Notes: a model not told the origin generated them from the sequence alone. DNA of 24,008 nucleotides from CAZWCX01 sp964632945 (GCA_964632945.1 CAZWCX010000111.1:1-24008), one strand, 5' to 3'; positions 7,930 to 15,674 are shown, counted from the stretch's first letter. A program made the numbers and translations.

Positions 7930-8164
7930 ACGTGGCGGGAGGTCCGGCGGCTTGCCCCCGCCCGCACCCCGGGTCCTCCGGGTCCGGCCCGGGGGCGCTT
8001 CGAAGCCGCTTCCCGCTCTCGACCGGCCTCAACCACCTACGATCCCCGGCCGCCCTTCCCCGTGCCGCGGCCACCCTTGACACCCCGTAACGGCAGTGTT
8101 AGGCTTCCTGGCAGCATTTCGATACCGCGTTTCCAGGGGGTCCTACGGTTCGGAGGTTGCTTCC
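7930..8164. other. Intergenic region with promoter
   Basis: This 235-base gap holds a GC-rich inverted repeat (CCCCGGG at 7967-7973 and CCCGGGG at 7988-7994, 14-base loop, no T-run), a possible weak terminator for the amidohydrolase. It also carries the promoter-like element at 8077-8105. Nothing else recognised. Confidence 0.4.
8077..8105 (+). promoter_or_regulatory. Sigma-70-like promoter for the exported protein
   Basis: A perfect TTGACA (8077-8082) is followed after 17 bases by TAGGCT (8100-8105). The ATG at 8165 is about 60 bases further on, with GGAGG 8 bases before it. The -10 overlaps a possible upstream GTG start (8096), which argues that translation starts at 8165. Confidence 0.55.
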
Positions 8165-8842
8165 ATGCGCCTGCGCTCGCTGTTCCTGCCGTCCGTGATC
8201 GTCTGTCTGGCGGCCCTCGCCGTGGCCGAATGGATTTTTCCGGGTCCCGTCCTCGCCGACGAGGCAAAAGCCGGGGATCCGAACGTCTGGAGCGTGCCGC
8301 GTTGGGGTTTCACCTGGCGCAAGCCCGAGGACCCCGAGTGGGCCTTCATTCCCGAGGAAAAGTGGAAGGACATGTTCACCAGCGGCAAGCCCGACAACAT
8401 GGTCTGCGCGCTGGCCAAATACACGGTCCCCGGCGGACAGTGGGGCAAGGACAACTACAAGATCCTCTTCGTCGTCTGGGAGTATCCGTCCGACCAGAAG
8501 ATCAAAGTCGGCGGGAAGGACATCGACTGCGGCAATCTCAAGGGGATGTGCCAGGCGATCAATGAGGTGGATGCCGAAAACTGGAAGGACCTGAAGGAAG
8601 TCAAGAAGGCGAACGTCGTCGAGAAGTACAAGTTCGACAAGAAGGTCTATTCCTACTCCTTCACGGGCATCAACAAGCAGAACGGCGGAACGGGTTTCCA
8701 GCAGGGCCTGTTCTTCAAGGGAAACAGCAAGTACGTCTTCCGCATCGACATCGCCTGCCCCTCGGCCAATGAGAAGGCCGTGCGGCACGAATTGGATCGG
8801 GTGTTGAACATGATCCAGACGACGAAGCCGGAGAAGGATTGA
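8165..8842 (+). CDS. Exported protein of unknown function
   Basis: A 225-residue protein I do not recognise. It starts with a clear signal peptide: MRLR, a hydrophobic core at about 6-21 and a likely cleavage site after VLA at about residue 31. The mature part is hydrophilic and rich in Lys, Trp and Tyr, with four cysteines, and it is noticeably different in composition from the Arg/Ala-rich neighbours. No catalytic motif or membrane anchor is visible, and there is no lipobox cysteine at the cleavage site. It is probably secreted to the periplasm or beyond. The gene stands alone between its own promoter-like element (8077-8105) and a strong hairpin terminator (8869-8903), which suggests a separately controlled and perhaps well expressed product. 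The ATG at 8165 is preferred over upstream starts because it begins the signal peptide and has a GGAGG site. Confidence 0.8.
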   Translation: MRLRSLFLPSVIVCLAALAVAEWIFPGPVLADEAKAGDPNVWSVPRWGFTWRKPEDPEWAFIPEEKWKDMFTSGKPDNMVCALAKYTVPGGQWGKDNYKILFVVWEYPSDQKIKVGGKDIDCGNLKGMCQAINEVDAENWKDLKEVKKANVVEKYKFDKKVYSYSFTGINKQNGGTGFQQGLFFKGNSKYVFRIDIACPSANEKAVRHELDRVLNMIQTTKPEKD

Positions 8843-8868
8843 TCGACGCCGCGAGCGTTCGACGGAAC

Positions 8869-8903
8869 CGGGGCCGGGAGCGCATCCCGGCCCCGCTTAT
8901 TTT
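8869..8903 (+). terminator. Rho-independent terminator of the exported-protein gene
   Basis: A perfect 11-bp stem (CGGGGCCGGGA paired with TCCCGGCCCCG) with a 5-base loop is followed by CTTATTTT. It lies 27 bases after the stop at 8842. This is the clearest intrinsic terminator in the window. Confidence 0.85.
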
Positions 8904-9047
8904 CGGCGCTCGGACCGGCGCCCCCCGGTCTCCGCGTCGCGACCGGGCACCTCCGTGTCGCCTCCCGTCCCGCCGGACCCCGGGGCCGGGCGCCGCTGCA
9001 GGGGGCGGAAAGGGGGGCCACCCCGGGCGATTCGAATCCCGCCCAGG
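8904..9047. other. Intergenic region between convergent genes
   Basis: About 145 bases of GC-rich sequence after the terminator and before the stop of the minus-strand gene. It contains a 10-base palindrome GATTCGAATC at 9030-9039. No gene, promoter or second terminator recognised. Confidence 0.35.
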
Positions 9048-11138
9048 TCAATAACGGCGCAGCACCCACGCCTCCCAGGCGCGGTCGAGGTCGGCCAGCG
9101 CGTCGACGTCGAACGCCTCGAGGACGGCCGGATCGTGCTCCTGGCCGCTGCGCAGTCGCGACAGAAGGTCGAGGAATTGCGCCCGCCGCTCCGCGAGCAG
9201 ATACTCGACGAAGCTGTAGGTCTTGATTCGCGCTGCGGTGGACATCGACTCGATCCCGCCGCCGACCACCTGGGAGAGCGGGGGGGCTTCCTGCTCGAGG
9301 ACCGATTCGCGGAGCATTCCCCGCCAGGCGCGCGGCGACGCCATGTCCCAGGCGGGATTCTCTGCGGTCGGTGCACTGGGGATGCAGCCCACCTGCGCCT
9401 CCCCGAGGAAGGCAAATTGGAAGGTGCAGGCGACCCCTTCCTGGATCCAGAGCGGCGGATCCCCTCCCAGGTAGGCGTGGATCAGCGCATGGGCGACGTC
9501 GTGGACCGTCAAGTCCTTCTTCCACGCGTCGTCCGCATGGGCGGTCGCGGCCACCATGCGCGGTCCGCCTTCGTGCTGAAGCCAGGCCCCGAGCTTCGTC
9601 CGGGCGTATTCGCGATCCGCCTCGGGAAACACGGTCTCGACGAAGGCCGCCCATTCTTCGCGGGATCCGAGCATCTCGATCTTCATCGGCGCGGGGAACA
9701 ACTCCCGTTCGAGGGGCAGATCGAAGAGGCGATGGAACATCTCGCGCGTCGCCATCGCCAAGGGCGCCTGCTCGGGGATCGCCGAGCCCCCGGAGATTTC
9801 GAACTGCCGGGACGCATCGGCGGAGGCGGCGCGCTCGAGCGCCTGGGCGAACGCGTCGCGCCGCTCCGCATCCTCCGGCTGAAGCCAGAGACCCGCCCCG
9901 CCCGTGAACCCCAACCGGTCGCGGGTTGCAGGGTCGTCCGGCGCATACTCGAGCGCGGTCCAGAGCAATTCCTCCCCGGTCGCGGACGCGCCGGCCGCCC
10001 GCGCCTCGTCCGCGAGGCTCGAGAGGAGGGCATGGGCGTGCCGGGCGTGCTCCCCGCGTTTCCCTTCATATTCCGCGATCGCGTCCCCGGCCGCCTCCCC
10101 CTCCGCCCGGTCCATCCGGTCCACCAGGGCCGTCGGGTCCGGCTCCCAGCCCTCCGCTCCCCGCTGCCATCCCAGGCGGAAGCGCGACGCCTCGTGATCC
10201 GGGTCCCGGCGCAACGACCGTCGCCACTCCCGGAAGGCCAGACGTCCCATTCCAGCGCGATCCAGCAACTCACCCAGGTGAACGTGGCCCGCCGCGATCA
10301 TCCGAAGCCCGTGCCGACGGCGGGCACGCAGATGCTCCTCACTGCCCGGGGCATACGGCCGGGATCCCGGACCGACCGCCAAGCCGGCTTCGGTCCGGTC
10401 GATCCAGCGGAAATCCGGCGTCTCCGCCCCGACGGTGAATGCCGCCTCCAGCGACGTCTCGGGGAGGGACAGGAGGTCCGGGGTCGGAGCTGCCCGGATC
10501 CGGACCTCGATGGGCCTGGGTTCCAGGTGCAGGCGCAGGCAAGGCGGCGCCGGCCCGGACCCCGCGACGGCCGGGGACCAATCGCCGACGCAGGTGCCGT
10601 CGAGCGTGATTCGCAGGGGGGCGGCAACGAGTTCCGGGTCGAGCCCCAGCAGAAGGACGCGTCGCCCGGTCTCGCCGGCGCGCATGCGCACATCCTCGAT
10701 CCGGGCGCGGAGCCGTTCCCAGCCCGCACGCCGGGACTCGGGAATCCGGTCGACCTGGATCACCGTTTCCGCGACCGAATCTCGCGGAGGCGGAGTCCCG
10801 AGATTCCGCTCGCCTGCCCCGGCTCCATCCCCCGCTTCCGCATCCGCGAAACCGTGCTCGTGCGCGAGTCGAAACAGGTCCCGAACCTCTTCCGGCGCGA
10901 GGTGGAGTGGAAGCCCATTCCACTCCCCCGCGGTCGTCCAGGTCAGCAGGGAACCGGTTTCGGACAGCGTCAGATCCCGCAGTCCCCCTGCGCCCGGGAG
11001 TCCGAGGACGCGGATGCGCACGGGTTTGGTCGCGATCGACCCGACCGATTCCGATTCCTTCCGCGGCACGGCGAGCGCGAAGGTCAAGATCACCAGCCCC
11101 GAGGCGACGAGGAGAGCGAACGGCAGGCGGGACTTCAC
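9048..11138 (-). CDS. Membrane-anchored or exported protein with degenerate gluzincin (peptidase MA-like) domain
   Basis: A 696-residue protein. The N-terminus (MKSRLPFALL to about residue 24) is a signal peptide or anchor. Residues about 40-260 look like beta-rich extracytoplasmic domains without a recognised motif, followed by helical, TPR-like sequence at about 280-440. The C-terminal part resembles the peptidase MA/gluzincin domain: the zinc motif region reads HDVAH (546-550) and a downstream WIQEGVA supplies the third ligand position E567. The usual HExxH glutamate is therefore an aspartate, so activity may be lost or altered. The GTG start at 11136-11138 overlaps the stop of the upstream gene (GTGA), a sign of translational coupling. 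Together with the two genes upstream it forms a compact operon. The family call is moderate; the substrate is unknown. Confidence 0.72.
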   Translation of the reverse strand: MKSRLPFALLVASGLVILTFALAVPRKESESVGSIATKPVRIRVLGLPGAGGLRDLTLSETGSLLTWTTAGEWNGLPLHLAPEEVRDLFRLAHEHGFADAEAGDGAGAGERNLGTPPPRDSVAETVIQVDRIPESRRAGWERLRARIEDVRMRAGETGRRVLLLGLDPELVAAPLRITLDGTCVGDWSPAVAGSGPAPPCLRLHLEPRPIEVRIRAAPTPDLLSLPETSLEAAFTVGAETPDFRWIDRTEAGLAVGPGSRPYAPGSEEHLRARRRHGLRMIAAGHVHLGELLDRAGMGRLAFREWRRSLRRDPDHEASRFRLGWQRGAEGWEPDPTALVDRMDRAEGEAAGDAIAEYEGKRGEHARHAHALLSSLADEARAAGASATGEELLWTALEYAPDDPATRDRLGFTGGAGLWLQPEDAERRDAFAQALERAASADASRQFEISGGSAIPEQAPLAMATREMFHRLFDLPLERELFPAPMKIEMLGSREEWAAFVETVFPEADREYARTKLGAWLQHEGGPRMVAATAHADDAWKKDLTVHDVAHALIHAYLGGDPPLWIQEGVACTFQFAFLGEAQVGCIPSAPTAENPAWDMASPRAWRGMLRESVLEQEAPPLSQVVGGGIESMSTAARIKTYSFVEYLLAERRAQFLDLLSRLRSGQEHDPAVLEAFDVDALADLDRAWEAWVLRRY

Positions 11139-11470
11139 GGCTGCACCGCACCCGCCGCCGTGACGCGAACGGTGGCATCCAGCAGTCGGACACGGTAAGT
11201 GTGCCCGGGCGCGATCCCGGGGATGCGGACGCGCAGAACCGACTTCTCCTGAATCGACCCCGGCAAGGGGTCTTTCATCCCGAGTCCCTCCCCCACCGAT
11301 TCGACCGTCAGGTCCGTTTCCACGCGCACGGGTGCGCCGGCGGTCTCGTCGAATGCCTCGAGGTCTCCTGGGTCGGTGTAGGCGAGCGACCAGCCGTGGA
11401 ACTCGATCACGGAGCCCACGAGGGGCTCCCCTTCCCGCGGGACGGTGCGATCGACGTGAGGAGGCATCAT
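11135..11470 (-). CDS. Small protein of unknown function
   Basis: A 111-residue protein that I do not recognise. It has no signal peptide or membrane segment. Alternating hydrophobic residues and Gly/Pro turns (for example VLRVRIPGIAPGHTYRVRLL) suggest a beta-sandwich-like fold. The start has two consecutive ATG codons (11465-11470) with GGAG 8 bases upstream. It begins 15 bases after the CPBP-like gene and its stop overlaps the GTG of the degenerate peptidase gene, so all three are very probably made together. Its conserved placement between two protease-like genes suggests a structural or binding role with them, which is inference from position only. Confidence 0.65.
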   Translation of the reverse strand: MMPPHVDRTVPREGEPLVGSVIEFHGWSLAYTDPGDLEAFDETAGAPVRVETDLTVESVGEGLGMKDPLPGSIQEKSVLRVRIPGIAPGHTYRVRLLDATVRVTAAGAVQP

Positions 11471-11485
11471 GGAATCCGCTCCGAA

Positions 11486-12139
11486 TCAACGGCCGGAGGA
11501 GGCCAGCCAGGGGCCGAGGGGGTCGTAACCCCACGCGATGCAGAAAAGGGCGGTGGCCAGAACCGCCTGCGACAGGGCGAGGTCCCACACGCGTCCGGTG
11601 CGCAGCCAACTCCAGGTCCAGACCGCGCCGGCGACGGTGGTCACGGCGTGGATGGCCGGCCACGGCAGGTGGCAGATTCCGAACAGCGCCCCCGACAACA
11701 ACGGGATGGCGGCGCGCGAACCCCGGCAAAGGAAGACGCACAGCCGTCCGGCCAGATACCGCTGGGTGAGGTACTGCTGAACGAAGGCATAGGGAACGTA
11801 GACGAGGAGGGTCACGCCGACGGTCAGGGGACGGAAGGGGTGTCCGCGCAGAAGCCAACCGTAAACGCAAAGCCCGAGCGCCGAGACGAGGGTGAAGGCG
11901 ACCAGCCCCCGGGCGGCGACGGGATCGTTCCGGCGGGGGGGCGGGGGCGGCAGGAAACGCGCGCGCCCGAGCCACAGGATCAGCGCGGCAGTGGCAAGGA
12001 CCGCCATGTCGACCGGGTCGGTGCGCCACGGTCCCACCAGGTAGATGAAAAGCGCGAGGGCGGAACCCGCTTCCAGAACGCCCCAGGCGACGGAGCGCGC
12101 GGGAGCCGCGGAGAGGGGAGTTGCTTCGGCCTGGGTCAT
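11486..12139 (-). CDS. CPBP-like intramembrane protein lacking catalytic glutamates
   Basis: A 217-residue protein with about six hydrophobic segments. The C-terminal half matches the layout of the CPBP (CAAX protease/bacteriocin-processing, Abi) family: motif 1 is expected as EExxxR and here reads QQYLTQR (Q121, Q122, R127), motif 2 is FGICH (153-157) followed by LP, and the third motif region reads LALSQAV, with Q191 where a histidine usually stands. Only H157 of the usual catalytic set is visible. This suggests a binding or chaperone-like membrane protein rather than an active glutamic protease. A Pro-rich loop lies at 64-68. The ATG at 12137-12139 has GGAG 7 bases upstream. It is the first gene of a three-gene unit and is divergent from the response regulator. 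Confidence 0.72.
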   Translation of the reverse strand: MTQAEATPLSAAPARSVAWGVLEAGSALALFIYLVGPWRTDPVDMAVLATAALILWLGRARFLPPPPPRRNDPVAARGLVAFTLVSALGLCVYGWLLRGHPFRPLTVGVTLLVYVPYAFVQQYLTQRYLAGRLCVFLCRGSRAAIPLLSGALFGICHLPWPAIHAVTTVAGAVWTWSWLRTGRVWDLALSQAVLATALFCIAWGYDPLGPWLASSGR

Positions 12140-12339
12140 GCGCCGGCTCCAAGGGGAATCCGTCCCGAATGGTATCCCGCGTCCGACCGCGGAGGGAGAA
12201 AAACTCCGGATGCTCCGATTCCGTGCGAGCGCGCGCTCTCGGTCTGGGTCTCGCCCTTGACCCCCCGCATGCCATCGGGTACTGATGGGAATGAGCCCTC
12301 GGCGAACCCGACCCGGATCGTACGGGGAGTCGACATTTC
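12140..12339. other. Divergent intergenic region
   Basis: 200 bases between the CPBP-like gene (minus) and the response regulator (plus). The plus-strand promoter-like element lies at 12257-12285. On the minus strand a TACCAT hexamer precedes the CPBP-like gene but has no convincing -35. No repeat or RNA gene recognised. Confidence 0.4.
12257..12285 (+). promoter_or_regulatory. Promoter-like element for the double-receiver regulator
   Basis: TTGACC (12257-12262), a 17-base spacer and TACTGA (12280-12285) lie about 55 bases before the ATG at 12340. The design matches the other promoter-like elements of the window. Confidence 0.45.
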
Positions 12340-13947
12340 ATGACCGCGACCGACCCATCCATTCTCGTGGTCGACGACTCGCTCGCCATGCGCCGCGTCA
12401 TGCGCAACATCCTGGAGGAGATGGGGATCCCTTCCGGGGCCGTGATCGAGGCGCGGGACGGCGCGGAAGCGCTCCAGTACCTCGCGGAACACGTCGGGAA
12501 AGTCCAACTCGTGCTGGCCGACTGGATCATGCCCGTGGTCGACGGGCTCGAATTGCTCCGGCGGATGAAGCGCGCGGAAGAGATGCGCGGGATTCCGGTC
12601 ATCATGGTCACCTGCCAGTCCCAGACCGACCTCGTGGTGCAGGCGATCCGGGAAGGGGCCCGCAACTACATCACCAAGCCGTTCCGCTCGGAGACTCTGC
12701 AGCGCAAGGTGCAGGATGCCCTGGGCGCGGAGTTTCGGGCGGATGCGGCCCGGCGGACCCTCTCGGTCCTGGTCGTCGACGACTCCGAGACGATGCGCAA
12801 ACTGGTGATCTCGGCCCTGCGGGAAATCCCGGGGATCGAGGCGAAAACCCTCGAGGCGGCCGACGGCGTGGAGGCGATCGGTCTCCTCAACCGGACCCCG
12901 GATCCGGTTCACCTGGTGATCGCGGACTGGGAAATGCCGAACATGGACGGACTGGAATTGCTGCGGCAATTGAAGGTCTCGAAGCGGTACCAGGGCGTGC
13001 CGGTGATGATCGTGACCAGCGTCTCCCGGCACGAACGCGCCCAGGAGGCGATCCGCAGCGGCGCGTGCGCCTACTTGATCAAGCCGTTTCGACCCCAAGT
13101 GTTGCGCGACCGGGTCCTGGAGGCGATCGCTCCCCAGGACAAGCAGGATGCCCCGCCGGAGGTGATCGCGTTGCGCAGCGCGCTCACGGACGCGGCGCGC
13201 GGCGAGTCCACAAACCTCCCGTTCCTGGACGCGCTGCCGGACGGTCTGCGCAAGGCGTTCGAGCGCCACTCGAAACGGACCACCCACTTCGCCGGCGCGG
13301 TCCTGGTTCGACCGAAGGAGACGGTGGACAGCCTGCATGTGGTCGAGACCGGCGAGGTCGAGGTGCTCAGCGAGACGGCGGACCGGGTGGTGGAGGTGCG
13401 GAAGCCGGGCGACTGTTTCGGCCACTCCTCCTTCCTGTCGGGGGACCCGGCCCTCCGCATGGCCCGGGCCAAGACGGAAGTCGCGGTCCTGAGCCTGGAA
13501 AAGGCGACCTTCGAGAAAGTGCTCCAGGACCACCCGGAACTCGGGATCTACCTCACCCGGTTGCTGGCCCGGCAATCGGTCAAGAACACGGCACGCATCT
13601 GGTCGAAGGTGGGGATCGGGCTTTCCGGACACCTCGGGGCGATGTCCATGGTCGACGTGCTTCAGACGCTTCATTCCGGACTCAAGACGGGACTCCTGCG
13701 GATCTCGCGCGAGGCGGACAGCGCCGAAGTTTATCTGGTCGAGGGTGAGGTGCAGCATGCCCGCTGCGCCGGGCTCGAAGGGGAGAAGGCGGTGCACTCG
13801 CTGCTGCGCTGGACGCGGGGGAGCTTCTCGTTCCAGGCGGGGCCGCGGGACCTTGCAGCGCAGGAACTGCCGAGCACGATGCAGTTGCTCATGGAGGGAA
13901 TGCGTCTGCTGGACGAGTCGTCCCGAAATCCCGCCCCCCCCGCCTGA
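12340..13947 (+). CDS. Response regulator REC-REC-cNMP-DUF4388
   Basis: A 535-residue cytoplasmic regulator with four domains. REC1 (about 6-128) has acidic pair D12/D13, phospho-acceptor D61, T91 and K113. REC2 (about 142-264) has D147/D148, D196, T226 and K248; both receivers are thus complete. A cyclic-nucleotide-binding-like domain follows (about 293-412), but its phosphate-binding cassette reads GHSSFLSGDPALRMA, without the Glu and Arg that bind cAMP in Crp, so nucleotide binding is doubtful. The C-terminal part (about 428-525), with GHLGAMSMVDVLQTLHSGLKTGLLRI, matches DUF4388 (PATAN), a domain linked to signalling in Deltaproteobacteria, cyanobacteria and planctomycetes. No DNA-binding or enzymatic output domain is present, so it probably acts through protein contacts. 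No histidine kinase gene lies in the window. GGGGAG lies 9-10 bases before the ATG. Confidence 0.9.
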   Translation: MTATDPSILVVDDSLAMRRVMRNILEEMGIPSGAVIEARDGAEALQYLAEHVGKVQLVLADWIMPVVDGLELLRRMKRAEEMRGIPVIMVTCQSQTDLVVQAIREGARNYITKPFRSETLQRKVQDALGAEFRADAARRTLSVLVVDDSETMRKLVISALREIPGIEAKTLEAADGVEAIGLLNRTPDPVHLVIADWEMPNMDGLELLRQLKVSKRYQGVPVMIVTSVSRHERAQEAIRSGACAYLIKPFRPQVLRDRVLEAIAPQDKQDAPPEVIALRSALTDAARGESTNLPFLDALPDGLRKAFERHSKRTTHFAGAVLVRPKETVDSLHVVETGEVEVLSETADRVVEVRKPGDCFGHSSFLSGDPALRMARAKTEVAVLSLEKATFEKVLQDHPELGIYLTRLLARQSVKNTARIWSKVGIGLSGHLGAMSMVDVLQTLHSGLKTGLLRISREADSAEVYLVEGEVQHARCAGLEGEKAVHSLLRWTRGSFSFQAGPRDLAAQELPSTMQLLMEGMRLLDESSRNPAPPA

Positions 13948-14048
13948 TTCCGGTCGCCGCCCGCCGACCACCCCGCCCTTCGATCGCCCCCGGCTCCCTC
14001 CTCGCGCCCGCGCACGATTCGCGCCGGGTCTGTCGATCCCGAGACCGC

Positions 14049-15458
14049 TCACCGCAGACTGCGGACGTAGTCCAACCATGCCTTCTCGAAGTCGGCAAGT
14101 TGAATCCCCATGTCGAGCAGAAACTGGCCGCGCAGGTCCCGCTCCAGTTTTCCCTCCTTGAATCGCGATTGCAGGTTCTTCATGTAGGTGAAGAACGGCT
14201 TCCGGTATTGGGTGCCGCGGCCGTGCAGCAGGTAGTAGACGAGGGCGTACGACTGCGCGTAGGCGAGACCCGCACGGTCGCCGTAGGGCAGGAGGCCTTT
14301 GGAGATTCCGACGGTGAGCAGTTCTCCGAGCGGCACGAGGGAGCGATCGTCCATCGCGTCCCGGATGTCGTTCACTTTGTCCGCCTGCACGCTCCCGGGC
14401 GAGCCGAGGGGTCCGCTCCACTGTTCGTATTTCTCGAAATAGACGGCCAGGCCTTCGGTGAGCCAGGTCGGGATGTCGCCGAGCGGCAGGAGGCCGGAGT
14501 TGAAGCAGAGGTGATGGATGGCCTCGTGGACCATCGTTTCGAAGACTCCGCGGTCGGAGAAGGGGCGCATCTGGAACACCAGCTGCCGCTCCAGCCGGCG
14601 CTGCTTTTCGAGTTCGTCCTTGGCCTTCTGAACCTCCGCGGGCTGATTGGACTCGCGGATCACCTGACGCAGGTACTTGATGTTTTCGGCCACGATCTTC
14701 TGGCTCTTTTTCGTCTGGGCGAGAACCTCGGGGTCGTGGGCGTCGAACAGGTACAGGCGGTTGTGATCGTGGATGTAGACGCCGGAGGAGCCGGCCGGCG
14801 CGATGGCCCGGTAGTCGAACTCGTTCTTGAACAGGACCGCCTCGAGGGGTTTGGTGGGGATGGTGAGCTCGAACTTCTCTTTTTCGAAGTAGACGTAGAA
14901 GGTCTGGTACACCTTTTCCAGGGTATTGACGCGGCCGCGCGCGGTGACGTCATCGACATCGTAGATCAGGATCCAGTGCGCGGAGCGGACGGCGCGGAAA
15001 TTCGCCCCGAAGCGATTCGCCAGTGCGCGCTCCTCCTGCGGCGTCATGGGGAGGCGCAGGTAGGACTTCTGGTACTCCCGCCATTTGGCGTCGACGGCGG
15101 CATGACCGGGGAAAGCCTCGGATGCCTTCCGGAGCACCTCGCCCATCTCGTCGAGAAGCTGGTTGCTGCGGCAGTATTCGGCCAGATCGAGGTGGGCATC
15201 GGGTTGGTCGGCGGGCAGGACGGCCACTCGGGACTGGTACTCGTCCAGGGGAGTTTTCTGGGTGATGATCTCTGCGACGTCTTCCTTCTTGATCTTCATC
15301 ACGCCGGTCTTGGTGCGGACCTCGACCATTTCGCCCAGGTCGGTGACGACTCCCTCGAGCTTGCCTCCGCGCTTCAGGATCACGAGGTCGGCCGCACCCG
15401 GCGGCGGCAGGAGGAGCAGGACGACGATCAGGACGGCCAGGAGTGAAGAGCGCTTCAT
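14049..15458 (-). CDS. DUF1570 family secreted metallopeptidase-like protein
   Basis: A 469-residue protein with a signal peptide (MKRSSLLAVL, hydrophobic to about residue 20, cleavage near GAA). Residues 24-65 form a small beta module (LVILKRGGKLEGVV, KIKKEDVAEI) often seen in planctomycete exported proteins. A charged, coiled-coil-like stretch lies at about 248-295. The DUF1570 core has an intact gluzincin site: HEAIH with H311, E312 and H315, then CFNSG, and E335 in PTWLTEGLAVYFE. It is therefore probably an active zinc metallopeptidase outside the cytoplasm, with unknown substrate. The ATG at 15456-15458 is chosen because GGAGGA lies 4 bases before it and the only upstream ATG (15495-15497) overlaps the -10 of a good promoter-like element. 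It is transcribed alone, divergent from the GT-C/TPR gene and convergent with the regulator. Confidence 0.88.
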   Translation of the reverse strand: MKRSSLLAVLIVVLLLLPPPGAADLVILKRGGKLEGVVTDLGEMVEVRTKTGVMKIKKEDVAEIITQKTPLDEYQSRVAVLPADQPDAHLDLAEYCRSNQLLDEMGEVLRKASEAFPGHAAVDAKWREYQKSYLRLPMTPQEERALANRFGANFRAVRSAHWILIYDVDDVTARGRVNTLEKVYQTFYVYFEKEKFELTIPTKPLEAVLFKNEFDYRAIAPAGSSGVYIHDHNRLYLFDAHDPEVLAQTKKSQKIVAENIKYLRQVIRESNQPAEVQKAKDELEKQRRLERQLVFQMRPFSDRGVFETMVHEAIHHLCFNSGLLPLGDIPTWLTEGLAVYFEKYEQWSGPLGSPGSVQADKVNDIRDAMDDRSLVPLGELLTVGISKGLLPYGDRAGLAYAQSYALVYYLLHGRGTQYRKPFFTYMKNLQSRFKEGKLERDLRGQFLLDMGIQLADFEKAWLDYVRSLR

Positions 15459-15495
15459 GGGCTCCTCCGTGCGGGAGGGACGACAGGACGGGGCC

Positions 15496-15525
15496 ATGAT
15501 ACCGGCAGGGTTCCGGGCCGGTCAA
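15496..15525 (-). promoter_or_regulatory. Sigma-70-like promoter for the DUF1570 gene
   Basis: The minus strand has TTGACC (15520-15525), an 18-base spacer and TATCAT (15496-15501). The -10 overlaps a possible upstream ATG at 15495-15497, so translation from that codon is unlikely and the start at 15458 is favoured. Confidence 0.6.
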
Positions 15526-15550
15526 GCCGGCTTCTGCGACCCGACTGCGC

Positions 15551-15583
15551 GGGTTCGGGCCGGGGGCAAAAGGGCCTGAACCC
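15551..15583. repeat. Inverted repeat between divergent promoters
   Basis: GGGTTCGGGCC (15551-15561) and GGCCTGAACCC (15573-15583) pair over 11 positions with a single G-T wobble, leaving an 11-base loop. It lies between the two divergent promoter-like elements at 15496-15525 and 15609-15637. It could be an operator or a chance GC-rich hairpin; nothing further supports either. Confidence 0.35.
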
Positions 15584-15608
15584 GGCGCCCGGTCGCCCGT
15601 CCATTCCG

Positions 15609-15637
15609 TTGACGGCCCGTCTCCGCGGCGCTATGAT
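15609..15637 (+). promoter_or_regulatory. Sigma-70-like promoter overlapping the first ATG codons of the downstream frame
   Basis: TTGACG (15609-15614), a 17-base spacer and TATGAT (15632-15637) form one of the best promoter matches in the window. The -10 contains the in-frame ATG at 15633, so a transcript from this promoter would start after it and translation must begin downstream. Confidence 0.55.
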
Positions 15638-15674
15638 GCCCCGTCTTTCCCACTTCCTGGCCAGGAATTTGCCG

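Noticed and set aside
7967..7994. GC hairpin after the amidohydrolase as a firm terminator
   Set aside because: The stem is only 7 bp with a 14-base loop and there is no T-run, so it is mentioned only within the intergenic description.
9024..9046. A stretch resembling a tRNA T-loop (GATTCGAATCCC)
   Set aside because: The flanking bases do not form the T-arm stem, and no D-arm, anticodon arm or acceptor stem can be folded around it.
11139..12665. Upstream continuation of the degenerate peptidase frame
   Set aside because: The segment is Arg/Pro-rich, overlaps two other minus-strand genes in another frame, and the coupled GTG start at 11138 leads straight into a signal peptide.
12136..14421. 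Long minus-strand open frame opposite the response regulator
   Set aside because: The plus strand encodes intact REC, cNMP-like and DUF4388 domains; the antisense frame is His/Arg-rich and has no recognisable domain.
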